This document shows positions 1 to 8,520 of a stretch of 64,000 nucleotides of DNA, piece by piece. Numbering within the stretch: the stretch's first letter is position 1; the number at the start of each line of letters is the position of its first letter. The position numbers were made by a program, and so were the translations under genes. Under the pieces are notes generated by a model, which worked only from the letters and a program-made list of their open reading frames with translations, searched no databases and was not told the DNA's origin. Location: NCBI GenBank assembly GCA_016866335.1, contig VGMT01000003.1:1-64000 (forward strand), written 5' to 3'. Source of the DNA: Bacteroidota bacterium (GTDB lineage: Bacteria > Bacteroidota > Bacteroidia > CAIKAF01).

Positions 1-129
1 CAGCAGTCGCATAGCCGAAGGCGCATCGCTGGCCAACAAGAGTTCCCTGTGTTCGCCAGTACCCAAACGCTGCAATTGGGGTAATTGTTCAGTCTGACTG
101 CCCGTAAGTAGAATCCGAAGCATGGACAT
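1..129 (-). CDS. Partial hypothetical protein, N-terminal 43 residues
   Basis: An open frame on the minus strand starts at ATG 129 (a second ATG lies at 123) and runs off the left edge without a stop. The visible peptide begins MSMLRILLTGSQTEQLPQLQ. The hydrophobic strand followed by TGS could begin a nucleotide-binding fold, but 43 residues are too few to name a family. The start lies 34 bp downstream of tRNA-Thr on the same strand, so the two may be co-transcribed. That this is a real gene is inferred from the uninterrupted frame and its sensible N terminus. Confidence 0.5.
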   Translation of the reverse strand, partial: MSMLRILLTGSQTEQLPQLQRLGTGEHRELLLASDAPSAMRLL

Positions 130-162
130 AGTTGTACCTACATCTATTTAGTTAAAAAATAG

Positions 163-235
163 AGCCACCCAAGGGACTCGAACCCTCGGCCTACGCATTA
201 CGAATGCGTTGCTCTACCAGCTGAGCTAGGGTGGC
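163..235 (-). tRNA. tRNA-Thr (anticodon CGT)
   Basis: The minus strand folds as a standard 73-nt tRNA. The acceptor stem is GCCACCC/GGGTGGC, the D-stem GCTC/GAGC, and the anticodon stem ACGCA/TGCGT closes the loop TTCGTAA, giving anticodon CGT, which reads ACG (Thr). The T-arm carries GGTTCGAGTCC. CCA is not encoded. A 21-bp palindrome lies just upstream of its 5' end. Confidence 0.95.
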
Positions 236-240
236 GGCCG

Positions 241-261
241 GGAAAAAACCATGGTTTTTCC
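241..261. other. AT-rich palindrome upstream of tRNA-Thr
   Basis: GGAAAAA and TTTTTCC arms surround a CCATGG core, giving a near-perfect 21-bp palindrome 5 bp from the tRNA 5' end. It could be a terminator-like hairpin or a protein site. It has no T-run outside the stem, so its role is unresolved. Confidence 0.4.
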
Positions 262-333
262 GAGGGTAAAAATACGAGAAAAGGGGCAGAGTTGGGTTAA
301 GTTTGGAAGAGGCAACTAAATTTTAGAGCGGCC

Positions 334-478
334 TGCGGGCGGGATTGAAGCAGCTACCCCGCAAGGGTGCCGAAGCCTGGCCCGCTAGGTGCGGAGGCGA
401 GGTTAGGAGCCCCCGCAAACCAGCAGGGCCAGCCTTTCGGCAACCGCGGAGTAGCGCTGAAAGCCCGAAACCCGCCCC
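334..478 (-). repeat. 145-bp long-hairpin element, copy 1
   Basis: First of nine related elements. Strand is given so that the element reads away from the stop codon of the adjacent gene, here 6 bp away at 485. It is one long interrupted hairpin. Stems include CTGGCCC/GGGCCAG, TGCGG/CCGCA and GCCGAA/TTTCGGC. The end stem is GCGGG/CCCGC, where other copies have GCGGCAG/CTGCCGC, which is a compensated change. On the plus strand the apical loop is GAGGTTAGGA, the most divergent loop in the set. Apparent long ORFs crossing it are by-products of its GC-rich sequence. Nothing else is seen in 262-484. Confidence 0.85.
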
Positions 479-484
479 AAAAAA

Positions 485-1897
485 TCAATTTAATCGGCCA
501 ATCAGCTGTTGAATTTGTTCGGGGCTGTACCCTTCGGCTTCGGCCAGCCGGCGAAGTTCGGTGGGCGGCATTACGCTGCTCAGGAAAGATTCGACCGGGC
601 GGCGCTGAACCCAACTGGGGCGTGCCAGGCAGCGTAAAAAGTGGCGCACCGCCTTTTCGGGGCTATGCAGATACATGCCGGCCAGCCAAGGGCTTGATTT
701 CGGTTCGGCTTGCATGCCCCAGGTTTCGGCTTTTTGCACAGCCCAATTCCAGTACGAAGGGTTGCGCGACCAGCCGAAAAAGTGTTGGGCGCGCTCGGGA
801 ATGCTGTCGGTCCGCTGCAAAGCGGGCAGCATCCAGGTCCACAAACTGCCGCTGTTTGCGCTCAAAAAATCGGCCAAATCGGGAAAGCGTTCGGGGGGAG
901 CCAGGCACAGGGCCTGCAGCCACCAAAATGCCTGTTCAGACGGAGGTTGCTTGGCAATGCCTCGCTGCAGCACGGGCAAGGGCTTATGCACCAGCTTGCT
1001 CTGCAATTTCATGAAAAATTCGGCCTTTTCAGTTTGGAAAGGAAGGGTTTCGCCCAACCAAATCCGTTCAACAAATTCGGCCTTTTGAAGGTAATACCTG
1101 GCGCTATCGGGCCAAATACCGGCGGTAAGCCTGGCCCATTGCCTGCAGCCCCGCGCCGTATTTAGGTCGGGATAGCCCAGCGTTTTAGCCCAATGCAAAA
1201 GGGAATCGATTTGGCCAAGGTCGGCCAGGGTTTGCAGCAGAACGGGGTAGTCGGGCGCCTCGAAGGGTGGGCCAGACCGGCGCAAATACGTCCAAGCCAG
1301 GCTGGGATTCTTGTTGATTAAATGCAAGCGGGCAAGCATAAGGTATTCGGCGGTATCAGCAAATCCGGCCGATTCCATGAACGAAAAATCGCTGAGCGCC
1401 AAATTCAGGCAGCGGTAGCGAAAGCTGCTGTCGGTGCCTGCCCAGGGAGCAGGGTTGCCTTGGTATTGAGCGTGGCCATCGACCCAGGCTTGAAACAATC
1501 CATGGTTCAGCATTTCGTAGGCCATCAAGGCTCGACGGCCCAGCAATTCAGGGTAAGGTCCGAAGCGCAGAATGGCCGAATCAATGGCTTGCATTCCGGC
1601 TCGGCGTTGCCCATTTCGAAACAAGCACCAAGCGGCGACCTGCAGCCCCTGTGGGCAATCGGGTTCTCCGTTGCGTACCGACAAAGCGAACAGCAGCGCC
1701 TTTTCGCTTTCGTTTTGCTCTAAACTTTGAAGGGCAAACCTCAACTGAGCATCGCTCCAATCGGAACAGGAGGTCAGGGGCCGAAGCTCTAAACCCTGAA
1801 GGTCGGTTAGGGGAGAAAAAACAGGTTTTTGAGCCTTGAATTCAAGCAAAGTAAAGCAAGAACCCAACAGCAGCAAGGTTCGAAAAAGCAAACTCAT
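485..1897 (-). CDS. Secreted hypothetical protein, helical-repeat type
   Basis: A 470-residue protein with an N-terminal signal peptide (MSLLFRTLLLLGSCFTLLEF, cleavage probably near AQK), so it is exported. The rest is rich in Ala, Leu and Trp, with evenly spaced helices and phrases such as YLMLARLHLINKNPSLAWTY that resemble TPR-like helical hairpins. No catalytic motif is visible. Its start overlaps the stop of the preceding SDR gene by four bases (ATGA, 1894-1897), which implies translational coupling. I cannot assign a function; a periplasmic or surface scaffold is one guess. The gene is followed after 6 bp by hairpin element copy 1. Confidence 0.8.
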   Translation of the reverse strand: MSLLFRTLLLLGSCFTLLEFKAQKPVFSPLTDLQGLELRPLTSCSDWSDAQLRFALQSLEQNESEKALLFALSVRNGEPDCPQGLQVAAWCLFRNGQRRAGMQAIDSAILRFGPYPELLGRRALMAYEMLNHGLFQAWVDGHAQYQGNPAPWAGTDSSFRYRCLNLALSDFSFMESAGFADTAEYLMLARLHLINKNPSLAWTYLRRSGPPFEAPDYPVLLQTLADLGQIDSLLHWAKTLGYPDLNTARGCRQWARLTAGIWPDSARYYLQKAEFVERIWLGETLPFQTEKAEFFMKLQSKLVHKPLPVLQRGIAKQPPSEQAFWWLQALCLAPPERFPDLADFLSANSGSLWTWMLPALQRTDSIPERAQHFFGWSRNPSYWNWAVQKAETWGMQAEPKSSPWLAGMYLHSPEKAVRHFLRCLARPSWVQRRPVESFLSSVMPPTELRRLAEAEGYSPEQIQQLIGRLN

Positions 1898-2694
1898 GGC
1901 CTTTGATTTTCGCGCTGAAACACCTTAATAACTTGGTTGTTGACAAAGGCAGGCAGAAATTTGCCGAGCAGGTGGGTCAACTTTCCCTGGGTGGTAAGCA
2001 CCAATTTTGGTTTGCGTTGTTGAACCGCGTTTAGGGTGAAAACAGCCACCTGGGCTGCCGTCATCATTTTTTGCTCGTCGCGGGGCGATTCGCCCTGGGC
2101 ATTTCCTTGGGCATTTAGGGCGGTATTTCGGATGTTTGAAGCCGTAAAACCCGGGCAGCAAATCAATACATGCAATCCTGAATCGTGGTTTTCAAGACGA
2201 ATGGATTCAAGCAGTCCGTGCATGGCAAACTTAGAGGCACAATACCCGGTGCGGCCGGGGAGGCCCTGAAAGCCGGCCACCGAAGAAATGCCCACCAGAG
2301 ATCCTTGGCTTTTTAACAGCAAGGGCATAGCGTAGCGGGAGCAGAAAACCGTCCCCCAAAAATTCACATCCATAACCTGCTTGAGCACCTTTAAATCGAG
2401 TTCATGAAACAGGGCGCGCATGGAAATGCCGGCGTTGTTGATCAGCACATCAAGCCGCCCGTATTGGGCCTCGATGGCCTGAATAAATTGCCGGCATTCG
2501 GATTCTTGGCTCACATCGACGGTCAAGCATAGGCAAGGTTGGCCCAGGGCTTCTACTTCTAAGCGAAGAGATTCCAGTTGTGCGGCGTTTCGTCCGCAGG
2601 CGGCGATTCGTGCTCCGCGCCGCGCTCCCTCAATCGCTATAGCCCTTCCAATACCAGAAGTAGCTCCCGTAATTGCCAAAACCAAATTTTTCAT
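1894..2694 (-). CDS. Short-chain dehydrogenase/reductase
   Basis: A 266-residue classical SDR oxidoreductase, cytosolic and NAD(P)H-dependent. The N terminus carries the Rossmann motif TGATSGIG, followed by the NNAG motif (VLINNAGIS), the catalytic Ser in GISSVAG and the Tyr/Lys pair in TGYCASKFA. The start is placed at the ATG at 2694 because the glycine motif follows at once; the open frame continues about 120 codons upstream, but that stretch overlaps the divergent GNAT gene and has no SDR similarity. The C terminus has several basic and hydrophobic residues (KLTHLLGKFLP), as in membrane-associated SDRs of lipid metabolism. The substrate cannot be told. It is the first gene of a two-gene operon. 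Confidence 0.9.
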   Translation of the reverse strand: MKNLVLAITGATSGIGRAIAIEGARRGARIAACGRNAAQLESLRLEVEALGQPCLCLTVDVSQESECRQFIQAIEAQYGRLDVLINNAGISMRALFHELDLKVLKQVMDVNFWGTVFCSRYAMPLLLKSQGSLVGISSVAGFQGLPGRTGYCASKFAMHGLLESIRLENHDSGLHVLICCPGFTASNIRNTALNAQGNAQGESPRDEQKMMTAAQVAVFTLNAVQQRKPKLVLTTQGKLTHLLGKFLPAFVNNQVIKVFQRENQRP

Positions 2695-2715
2695 ATCAAC
2701 GCAAAGTACATTTTT

Positions 2716-2723
2716 TATCTTTG
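2716..2723 (+). promoter_or_regulatory. Promoter -7 box TATCTTTG
   Basis: Matches the Bacteroidota -7 consensus TAnnTTTG. Only 3 bp separate it from the ATG at 2727, so the GNAT transcript may be leaderless. Confidence 0.6.
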
Positions 2724-2726
2724 AGC

Positions 2727-3902
2727 ATGGCTTATGCGGTTGAAAAGGTAGAAAATAAAGCGCAAATTCGGAGGTTTCATGCCTTGCCCTTTGCGTTGTA
2801 TCAGAGCAATCCGCTGTGGATTCCGCATTTAAAGCAAGACGTAGAAAAGGTATTTGATGCACGCAAAAACAAAGCGTTTCGGGGTGGAGAAGCCCAACGT
2901 TGGCTTTTGCGCGATTCCCAGGGCAAAGATGTGGGTCGGGTGGCGGCTTTTTACAACCAAAAAACGGCCAAATCGTTTGATCAGCCAACAGGAGGCCTGG
3001 GTTTTTTTGAGTGCATAAACGATGCCGAGGCGGCCTTTGCCTTGTTTGACTGCTGCAAAGCATGGTTGCAAGAAAAAGGCATGCAGGCCATGGATGGCCC
3101 CATCAATTTTGGAGAAAAGAATGCCTTTTGGGGGTTGTTGACCGATGGATTTGAGCATGAGCCGGCCTATCAAATCAACTACAACCCGCCTTATTACCAA
3201 GCTTTTTTTGAATCGTATGGGTTTAAGACCTATTACGAGCAATATGTATTTTGGCGGCGCACCGACGCCCCGGCACAAGAGATTTTTGTGCGCAAGGCAG
3301 AAATGCTAAAGTTTGTTGATGGCTTTGAGGTGCGGAATGTGCGGGGGGTATCGGAAGATCAATTGGCTCGGGATTTTTTGGCGGTGTACAACGAAGCCTG
3401 GGGCAATCATGCCGGATTTAGTCCCATGAAACTGGCTCAAGCTCAAGCCATCATGAAAGCCATTAAGCCGGTGAAAGACCCCGACATCAGTTTGTTTGCC
3501 TTTTATAAAAACAAGCCCATTGGATTTTACATCAACCTGCCTGAACTAAACCAAATATTCAAGCATGTGAAGGGCAACCTAAATCTTTGGGGCAAATTGG
3601 TGTTTTTATGGCATAAATGGAGACGCACACCGCATACCATGTATGGAATTGTGTTTGGTATTGTGCCCGAATGGCAAGGCAGAGGGGTAGAAGGCGCCAT
3701 GATCAAGTTTGCCGAGGACCACATAGTACCTAAAGGGCAATATGTAGATACCATCATAACTTGGATAGGGGACTTTAACCTAAAGATGTTGCGGATTTGC
3801 GAGAACTTAAATGCGCAGAGGCAACGCACCCTTAAAACCTATCGGTACCTGTTTGATCGAGAAAAACCGTTTGAGCGCCACCCTTTTATTGGGAAAAAAT
3901 GA
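2727..3902 (+). CDS. GNAT-family N-acetyltransferase-like protein
   Basis: A 391-residue cytosolic protein. The C-terminal half has the acetyl-CoA-binding loop of GNAT enzymes (PEWQGRGVEGAMI, the Q-x-x-G-x-G type) after a hydrophobic strand (YGIVFGIV). The N-terminal half (NPLWIPHLKQDVEKVFD) matches my recollection of a long GNAT-like family common in Bacteroidota. The start at 2727 is preferred over an ATG at 2673 because the promoter box lies between them and because the earlier start would run into the divergent SDR gene. Its stop overlaps the glycosyltransferase start by four bases (ATGA). The substrate is unknown; the coupling suggests a shared role in making a cell-surface glycan or lipid. 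Confidence 0.75.
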   Translation: MAYAVEKVENKAQIRRFHALPFALYQSNPLWIPHLKQDVEKVFDARKNKAFRGGEAQRWLLRDSQGKDVGRVAAFYNQKTAKSFDQPTGGLGFFECINDAEAAFALFDCCKAWLQEKGMQAMDGPINFGEKNAFWGLLTDGFEHEPAYQINYNPPYYQAFFESYGFKTYYEQYVFWRRTDAPAQEIFVRKAEMLKFVDGFEVRNVRGVSEDQLARDFLAVYNEAWGNHAGFSPMKLAQAQAIMKAIKPVKDPDISLFAFYKNKPIGFYINLPELNQIFKHVKGNLNLWGKLVFLWHKWRRTPHTMYGIVFGIVPEWQGRGVEGAMIKFAEDHIVPKGQYVDTIITWIGDFNLKMLRICENLNAQRQRTLKTYRYLFDREKPFERHPFIGKK

Positions 3903-4999
3903 AAAGTGGCCGCAAAAAGCTCTTGGTTTTATGCCCTTATCCCAGGGGAACTGCGCCCAGCCAGCGGTTTAGATTTGAACAGTATTTGGGAATTTTAGAG
4001 GCCGAGGGTTGGGAAATTCAACAGGAGCCATTTTGGGATGAGCAGAGTTGGGAAATACTGTATCAAAAAGGACAGGTATTATCGAAGGTTTGGGCGTTAT
4101 TGCGTGGGTTTTGGCGCAGAAGCACCCTGGTTTTTCGTGTGGCTAAGGTTCAGGTGGTTTTGGTTCACCGAGAATTGGCTCCTATGGGATTTCCCTGGGT
4201 GGCGTGGTTTCTGACCCAGGTACTGAAAAAGCCCATGGTTTTTGATTTTGACGATGCCATTTGGATTCCCAACACCAGCCACAGCAACCGCAGGACCTTG
4301 GGCTTAAAATCGTATGGAAACACATCGAAGTTGATTCGAATGTCGAGTTTGGTGTTTGCCGGAAACGCCTTTTTAGCCGAATACGCGAAGAGCTGTGGGG
4401 GTAGGGCAGAGGTGAACATAATGCCCACAACCATTGACACCGAAGGTCACCACAATCGGCTGGGCAGTCCAAGCAAAGAAGCGTTTGTGGTGGGTTGGAC
4501 CGGTTCACACTCCACCCTCACGTACTTGAACGACCTAAAGCCAACCATGGAAGCCCTTGCTGCCGAGTTTCCCTTGCGCTGGGTAATTGTATCGGATGTT
4601 CGCCCCAACTTTGATTGCTCTTTTTTGGAATTCCGGCCTTGGTCAAAAGAAACCGAGGTGGAAAGCCTGTTGGATTTTCATGTGGGAGTTATGCCCTTGA
4701 GGGACGATGCTTGGGCCGAAGGGAAATGTGGGTTTAAAGCCCTGCAGTATTTGGCTTTAGGAATTCCGGCCTTGGTTTCGACGGTGGGGGTAAACAAAGA
4801 AATTGTGCAAGAAGGCGAAAACGGGTATTTGTGTTCAGAACCTGAGGACTGGTATGAGCGTTTGAAGCAACTGGCCTCGGATGCCGAACTTTTGGCCTTG
4901 CTATCAAAAAATACCCGCAAAGGAATACAGAGCAAATACTCGGTTTTGGCTTACAAGGAACGCTATTTGGAGGCATTAAATCGGCTGAGCAAACACTAA
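3899..4999 (+). CDS. GT4-type glycosyltransferase
   Basis: A 366-residue GT-B fold enzyme that probably transfers a sugar from a nucleotide-sugar donor to a surface polysaccharide or lipid precursor on the cytosolic face of the inner membrane. The N-terminal domain opens with [20 protein letters not shown], typical of bacterial GT1/GT4 enzymes. The C-terminal donor domain has the usual pattern [20 protein letters not shown] followed by [11 protein letters not shown]. The start overlaps the upstream GNAT stop by four bases, so the two genes are coupled. Donor and acceptor cannot be read from sequence. The gene could equally be called glycosyltransferase family 1. Confidence 0.85.
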   Translation: MKSGRKKLLVLCPYPRGTAPSQRFRFEQYLGILEAEGWEIQQEPFWDEQSWEILYQKGQVLSKVWALLRGFWRRSTLVFRVAKVQVVLVHRELAPMGFPWVAWFLTQVLKKPMVFDFDDAIWIPNTSHSNRRTLGLKSYGNTSKLIRMSSLVFAGNAFLAEYAKSCGGRAEVNIMPTTIDTEGHHNRLGSPSKEAFVVGWTGSHSTLTYLNDLKPTMEALAAEFPLRWVIVSDVRPNFDCSFLEFRPWSKETEVESLLDFHVGVMPLRDDAWAEGKCGFKALQYLALGIPALVSTVGVNKEIVQEGENGYLCSEPEDWYERLKQLASDAELLALLSKNTRKGIQSKYSVLAYKERYLEALNRLSKH

Positions 5000-5037
5000 A
5001 AAAAACGGGAAGGGTGAAAATGCACCAAATTTTCCTT

Positions 5038-5045
5038 TAATTTTG
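5038..5045 (+). promoter_or_regulatory. Promoter -7 box TAATTTTG (accB)
   Basis: Fits TAnnTTTG, 24 bp before the accB ATG at 5070. It marks the start of the accB-accC-plsC run. Confidence 0.6.
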
Positions 5046-5069
5046 AACCTTGCATTTAAACTACATGCG

Positions 5070-5570
5070 ATGGAATTAAAAGAAATTCAAGAGTTGATTA
5101 AATTCGTTTCTAAGGCTGGAGTAGCCGAGGTAGAATTGGAATCAAAAGGCTTTAAAATTGTGATTAAGACACAAAACAAAGCCCCAGAAAATACGGTAAC
5201 TTACGTACAAGCGGCCATGCCGCAAGCAGCCCCCGCAGCGGCGCCTCAGGCGGCCCCAGCCCCAGCCCCAGCCCCGGCAGCCGCTCAGCCTCAAGCAGCG
5301 CCTGCAGCGGCCAGCGAAGACCTGAGCAAATACATCACCGTAAAGGCTCCAATGGTAGGCACCTTTTACCGCCGTCCCTCGCCTGATAAGCCCATTTTCG
5401 CCAATGTGGGCGACGAAGTAAAGCCTGGAACAGTATTGTGCATCATCGAAGCCATGAAATTGTTCAACGAAATTGAATCGGAGGTTTCAGGTCGGATTGT
5501 TAAAATTTTGGTGGACGACGCTTCACCGGTTGAATTCGACCAACCCTTGTTCCTTATTGATCCCTCCTAA
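5070..5570 (+). CDS. accB: Biotin carboxyl carrier protein of acetyl-CoA carboxylase
   Basis: A 166-residue carrier subunit that holds biotin for acetyl-CoA carboxylase, the first committed step of fatty acid synthesis. Residues 1-45 form the N-terminal helix and strand region, residues 48-81 a Pro/Ala-rich flexible linker, and residues 88-164 the biotinyl domain. The biotinylation motif reads EAMKL with Lys130 as acceptor, where many family members have AMKM. The ATG at 5070 was chosen because [11 protein letters not shown] is the usual N terminus; an in-frame ATG at 5043 overlaps the promoter box. accC follows after 35 bp, the common accBC order. Confidence 0.96.
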   Translation: MELKEIQELIKFVSKAGVAEVELESKGFKIVIKTQNKAPENTVTYVQAAMPQAAPAAAPQAAPAPAPAPAAAQPQAAPAAASEDLSKYITVKAPMVGTFYRRPSPDKPIFANVGDEVKPGTVLCIIEAMKLFNEIESEVSGRIVKILVDDASPVEFDQPLFLIDPS

Positions 5571-5605
5571 AGTAGGGATTTAGGTTTCATCAAAAAGCAA
5601 CGATT

Positions 5606-6943
5606 TTGTTTAAAAAAATTCTCATTGCCAACCGGGGCGAAATCGCCCTTAGGGTAATACGTACTTGCCGTGAAATGGGTATAAAAACGGTGGCGGTTTA
5701 TTCTACCGCCGACCGAGAAAGCCTGCATGTTCGATTTGCCGACGAGGCCGTGTGCATTGGCCCGGCTCCCAGCAAAGAATCGTACCTGAATATGGCAGCC
5801 ATTATTTCGGCCGCTGAAATCACCAACTCGGACGGTATTCACCCCGGATATGGTTTCCTTTCAGAGAACGCCAAATTTTCGCGCATTTGCGAAGAGCATG
5901 GAATCAAATTTATTGGGCCCTCGCCCGAAATGATTTTGGCCATGGGCGACAAGGCCACGGCCAAGGCCACCATGATTAAGGCTGGCGTGCCAACCGTTCC
6001 AGGTAGCGAAGGACTTATTGATACGTTGTATGACGCAATAAAGGCGGCCAAAGAGGTGGGATACCCCGTTATGATTAAGGCTACGGCCGGAGGCGGCGGA
6101 AAAGGCATGCGCATTATTCGCAGCGACGAAGAATTAAAGGTGCAGTGGGACAAAGCCCGCGCCGAGGCCGGAGCCGCTTTTGGCAACGATGGCATGTACA
6201 TGGAGAAATTCATTGAAGAGCCCCGCCACATCGAAATACAAATTGCCGGCGACAATACAGGCAAAGCCTGCCATTTGTCAGAACGGGATTGCTCGGTTCA
6301 GCGCCGGCACCAAAAATTGGCCGAGGAAACACCTTCGCCCTTCATGGACGATCAGCTTAGAGAAGCCATGGGATTGGCGGCCATAAAAGCCGCCGAATCC
6401 ATTCGCTACGAAGGCGTAGGTACCGTAGAGTTCTTGGTGGACAAATACAAAAACTTCTACTTTATGGAGATGAACACCCGTATTCAGGTGGAGCATCCCA
6501 TTACCGAAGAGGTGATCAATTACGACTTAATTAAAGAGCAAATTAAAATTGCGGCCGGGCATCCGATTTCAGGTAAAAACTACTACCCAGAAAAGCATGC
6601 CATTGAGTGTCGAATCAACGCCGAAGACCCCTACAATGGATTCAGGCCAAGTCCGGGAAAAATCACCACCCTGCACGTTCCGGGTGGACATGGTGTTCGG
6701 GTTGACACCCACGTGTATGCCGGCTACACCATTCCTCCCCATTACGATTCCATGATCGCCAAATTGATTGTGGTGCATCAAACCCGCGAAGAAGCCATCG
6801 ACAAAATGCTAAGGGCATTGCAGGAATTTGTGATTGAAGGCATCAAAACTACGATTCCCTTCCACATTCAATTGATGCAAGACGAACGGTTCCGTAAGGG
6901 CGACTACACCACCAAATTCATGGATGATTTTGTGCTGAAATAA
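5606..6943 (+). CDS. accC: Biotin carboxylase, TTG start
   Basis: A 445-residue ATP-grasp enzyme that carboxylates the biotin on AccB using bicarbonate and ATP. It starts with the hallmark [13 protein letters not shown], has the glycine-rich ATP lid GGGGKGMR near residue 165, and the metal-binding and catalytic segment [14 protein letters not shown]. Length matches the family (about 450). The first codon is TTG at 5606-5608: no ATG or GTG lies between it and the in-frame stop at 5573-5575, and the family N terminus (M-x-K-I-hydrophobic-ANRGE) lines up exactly with it. The weak start may help set subunit ratio, which is inference. Confidence 0.95.
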   Translation: MFKKILIANRGEIALRVIRTCREMGIKTVAVYSTADRESLHVRFADEAVCIGPAPSKESYLNMAAIISAAEITNSDGIHPGYGFLSENAKFSRICEEHGIKFIGPSPEMILAMGDKATAKATMIKAGVPTVPGSEGLIDTLYDAIKAAKEVGYPVMIKATAGGGGKGMRIIRSDEELKVQWDKARAEAGAAFGNDGMYMEKFIEEPRHIEIQIAGDNTGKACHLSERDCSVQRRHQKLAEETPSPFMDDQLREAMGLAAIKAAESIRYEGVGTVEFLVDKYKNFYFMEMNTRIQVEHPITEEVINYDLIKEQIKIAAGHPISGKNYYPEKHAIECRINAEDPYNGFRPSPGKITTLHVPGGHGVRVDTHVYAGYTIPPHYDSMIAKLIVVHQTREEAIDKMLRALQEFVIEGIKTTIPFHIQLMQDERFRKGDYTTKFMDDFVLK

Positions 6944-6954
6944 GAGCGCAAAGC

Positions 6955-7722
6955 ATGAAAAAGGTATTGGTATTTATTGGCAGAATCATACAGGTTCCGT
7001 ACATGGTATGGGCTTTTGTCTGGTTTGTTGTGCTGATGTTGGCCGCGGCGGCTTGGGCGGCACCGGTGTATGCCTTGTTGGGAGCAAAGGGGCAAAAAAT
7101 TATGTTCCCGGCCTATAAATTATGGGCTCGGAGTTGGTTTTTGCTTTGCGGCATTCGTTTGGTGGTTGAAAACAGAAGGCACATCAACGAAGCCCAACCG
7201 GCCATTATTGCAGCCAACCATTCTTCGCATTTAGATGTGTTGAATGGAGCCTTGGCCTCACCACTCATGGTTCGGGCCTTAGCCAAAGTTGAACTGAAAA
7301 AAATACCGGTGCTGGGTTACATGTTTCAAACCAGCAGCGTGTTTGTAGATCGGTCTTCGCCCGAAAGCCGCAAGCGCAGCGTGGAACGTTTGCAGCGGAC
7401 TTTGAACGCCGGATTTTCGCTGTTTTTGTTTCCTGAAGGAACGCGCAATCGCAGCAGCAAGCCACTGACACCCTTTTACGACGGAGCGTTTCGAATTGCA
7501 ATTTTGTCGCAGCGGCCCATTGTTCCATTGGTGGTGCTGGGAGCCACCAAGGTGTTTCCCATGAAAGGCATTTCTTTGAAACCGGGCACCATACGTTGCC
7601 GGTACCTTCCCGGTATTCCAACCCTTGGTATGAACGATTCAGACCTGAACGGGCTGAAAGAACAGGTTTATGGGTTGATGGAAGCCGAATTGCTTCGGGA
7701 ACAAGCCGAACTCTATTCCTAA
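6955..7722 (+). CDS. plsC: 1-acyl-sn-glycerol-3-phosphate acyltransferase-like
   Basis: A 255-residue inner-membrane acyltransferase that would acylate lysophosphatidic acid to phosphatidic acid. Residues 15-43 form a hydrophobic anchor. The catalytic HX4D motif is NHSSHLD (His89, Asp94), and the acceptor-binding motif FPEGTRNRS lies at residues 159-167. Only 11 bp separate it from the accC stop, so it continues the lipid operon: acetyl-CoA carboxylase feeds acyl chains that this enzyme loads on glycerol. Related enzymes acylate other lysolipids such as ornithine lipid precursors, so the substrate is less sure than the family. Confidence 0.88.
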   Translation: MKKVLVFIGRIIQVPYMVWAFVWFVVLMLAAAAWAAPVYALLGAKGQKIMFPAYKLWARSWFLLCGIRLVVENRRHINEAQPAIIAANHSSHLDVLNGALASPLMVRALAKVELKKIPVLGYMFQTSSVFVDRSSPESRKRSVERLQRTLNAGFSLFLFPEGTRNRSSKPLTPFYDGAFRIAILSQRPIVPLVVLGATKVFPMKGISLKPGTIRCRYLPGIPTLGMNDSDLNGLKEQVYGLMEAELLREQAELYS

Positions 7723-7790
7723 GGCACTGTGCCAGGGTTTGGCTGTATCAATATTCTGTACCTTTAGGGCATGAACCTTTTGCCCGAAAA

Positions 7791-8303
7791 ATGAAGCGAA
7801 GAATCCGCATACATGGCCTGTTGGCTTTGCTGTGGCTGGGAATGCTGTTGGTTGGCTGCAAAGTAAGCTTATCGGGCATTTCAATTCCAGAGGCTGCACG
7901 GACTGTTTCGGTCGAGAACTTCGAAAACCAAGCGGCCCAAACCAACCCTGCTTTTCCGCAGCAGTTGACCGAAGAGGTTCGGCAGCGGTTTTTATCGCAA
8001 ACCCGCTTGCAGGTCATCAATTCGAATGGCGACCTGGGGTTTTCGGGCGTCATAACCCAATATCAGACTCAATCTTTGGCCTTAACGGGGAATGAAACGT
8101 CTGCCCTAACACGTTTAAACATATCTATCAAGGTAAAGTTTGACAACCGCCTGAATCCGGAGAAGAATTTTGAAAAGACCTTTAGCCGCTTTGCTGATTT
8201 TCAGGCGAATCAACCCTTATCGGCGGTAGAATCGGCTTTGCTGCAAGAGATATCGGAACAATTGGTTCAGGATATTTTTAACGAGGCGTTTTTGGATTGG
8301 TAA
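7791..8303 (+). CDS. LptE-like outer-membrane LPS assembly lipoprotein
   Basis: A 170-residue lipoprotein with signal peptide and lipobox LLVGC, giving the lipidated Cys. The mature part resembles the Bacteroidota LptE family: VSLSGISIPEAARTVSVENF, then LTEEVRQRFLSQTRLQVI and the strand GDLGFSGVITQY. LptE plugs the LptD barrel that inserts lipopolysaccharide in the outer membrane. The start at 7791 is the first one giving a proper signal peptide; the frame is open further upstream inside plsC but without a signal. It converges with the small membrane gene on the other strand. Naming rests on pattern recall, not a search. Confidence 0.8.
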   Translation: MKRRIRIHGLLALLWLGMLLVGCKVSLSGISIPEAARTVSVENFENQAAQTNPAFPQQLTEEVRQRFLSQTRLQVINSNGDLGFSGVITQYQTQSLALTGNETSALTRLNISIKVKFDNRLNPEKNFEKTFSRFADFQANQPLSAVESALLQEISEQLVQDIFNEAFLDW

Positions 8304-8312
8304 GTGGCTGGT

Positions 8313-8516
8313 TTAAGGTCCAAAGGTTTCTACATCGTTCCCCTCGGCATCTTTTTTTCGGCCTTTTGAACTTAGATCAATGGTGCTGTTTCGGTCGGGT
8401 GCTGGGGTTTGAGCCTCGGGGCGATTTCGCTGCTGATACCTTTTGGCCAACCAAGAAATCAGGCGAAAGACCAGATAGGCAATAAACGCAGTTCGAACAA
8501 TGGCCCAGAATTTCAT
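8313..8516 (-). CDS. Small membrane protein, DUF4834-like
   Basis: A 67-residue protein with one N-terminal membrane segment (about residues 5-24, IVRTAFIAYLVFRLISWLAK), then a basic, polar tail (RYQQRNRPEAQTPAPDRN). This layout matches DUF4834, a small Bacteroidota family of unknown function. Its ATG is only 4 bp downstream of the carB stop, so it is probably translated from the carB message. The overlapping plus-strand frame has no such features and was dropped. The link to pyrimidine or arginine synthesis is positional only. Confidence 0.7.
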   Translation of the reverse strand: MKFWAIVRTAFIAYLVFRLISWLAKRYQQRNRPEAQTPAPDRNSTIDLSSKGRKKDAEGNDVETFGP

Positions 8517-8520
8517 GGTT

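Noticed and set aside
354-1165. Several open frames on both strands (up to 215 codons) around hairpin copy 1 and inside the gene at 485-1897
   Set aside because: They arise from G+C-rich repeat sequence and as shadows of the secreted protein's frame; they have no start context and no recognisable motif.
2695-3063. N-terminal extension of the SDR gene to 3063
   Set aside because: Adds about 123 residues without SDR features and overlaps the divergent GNAT gene; the glycine motif begins right after the Met at 2694.
8297-8485. 62-codon plus frame opposite the DUF4834-like gene
   Set aside because: Overlaps the LptE stop and lacks any feature; the minus frame has a membrane helix and coupling to carB.
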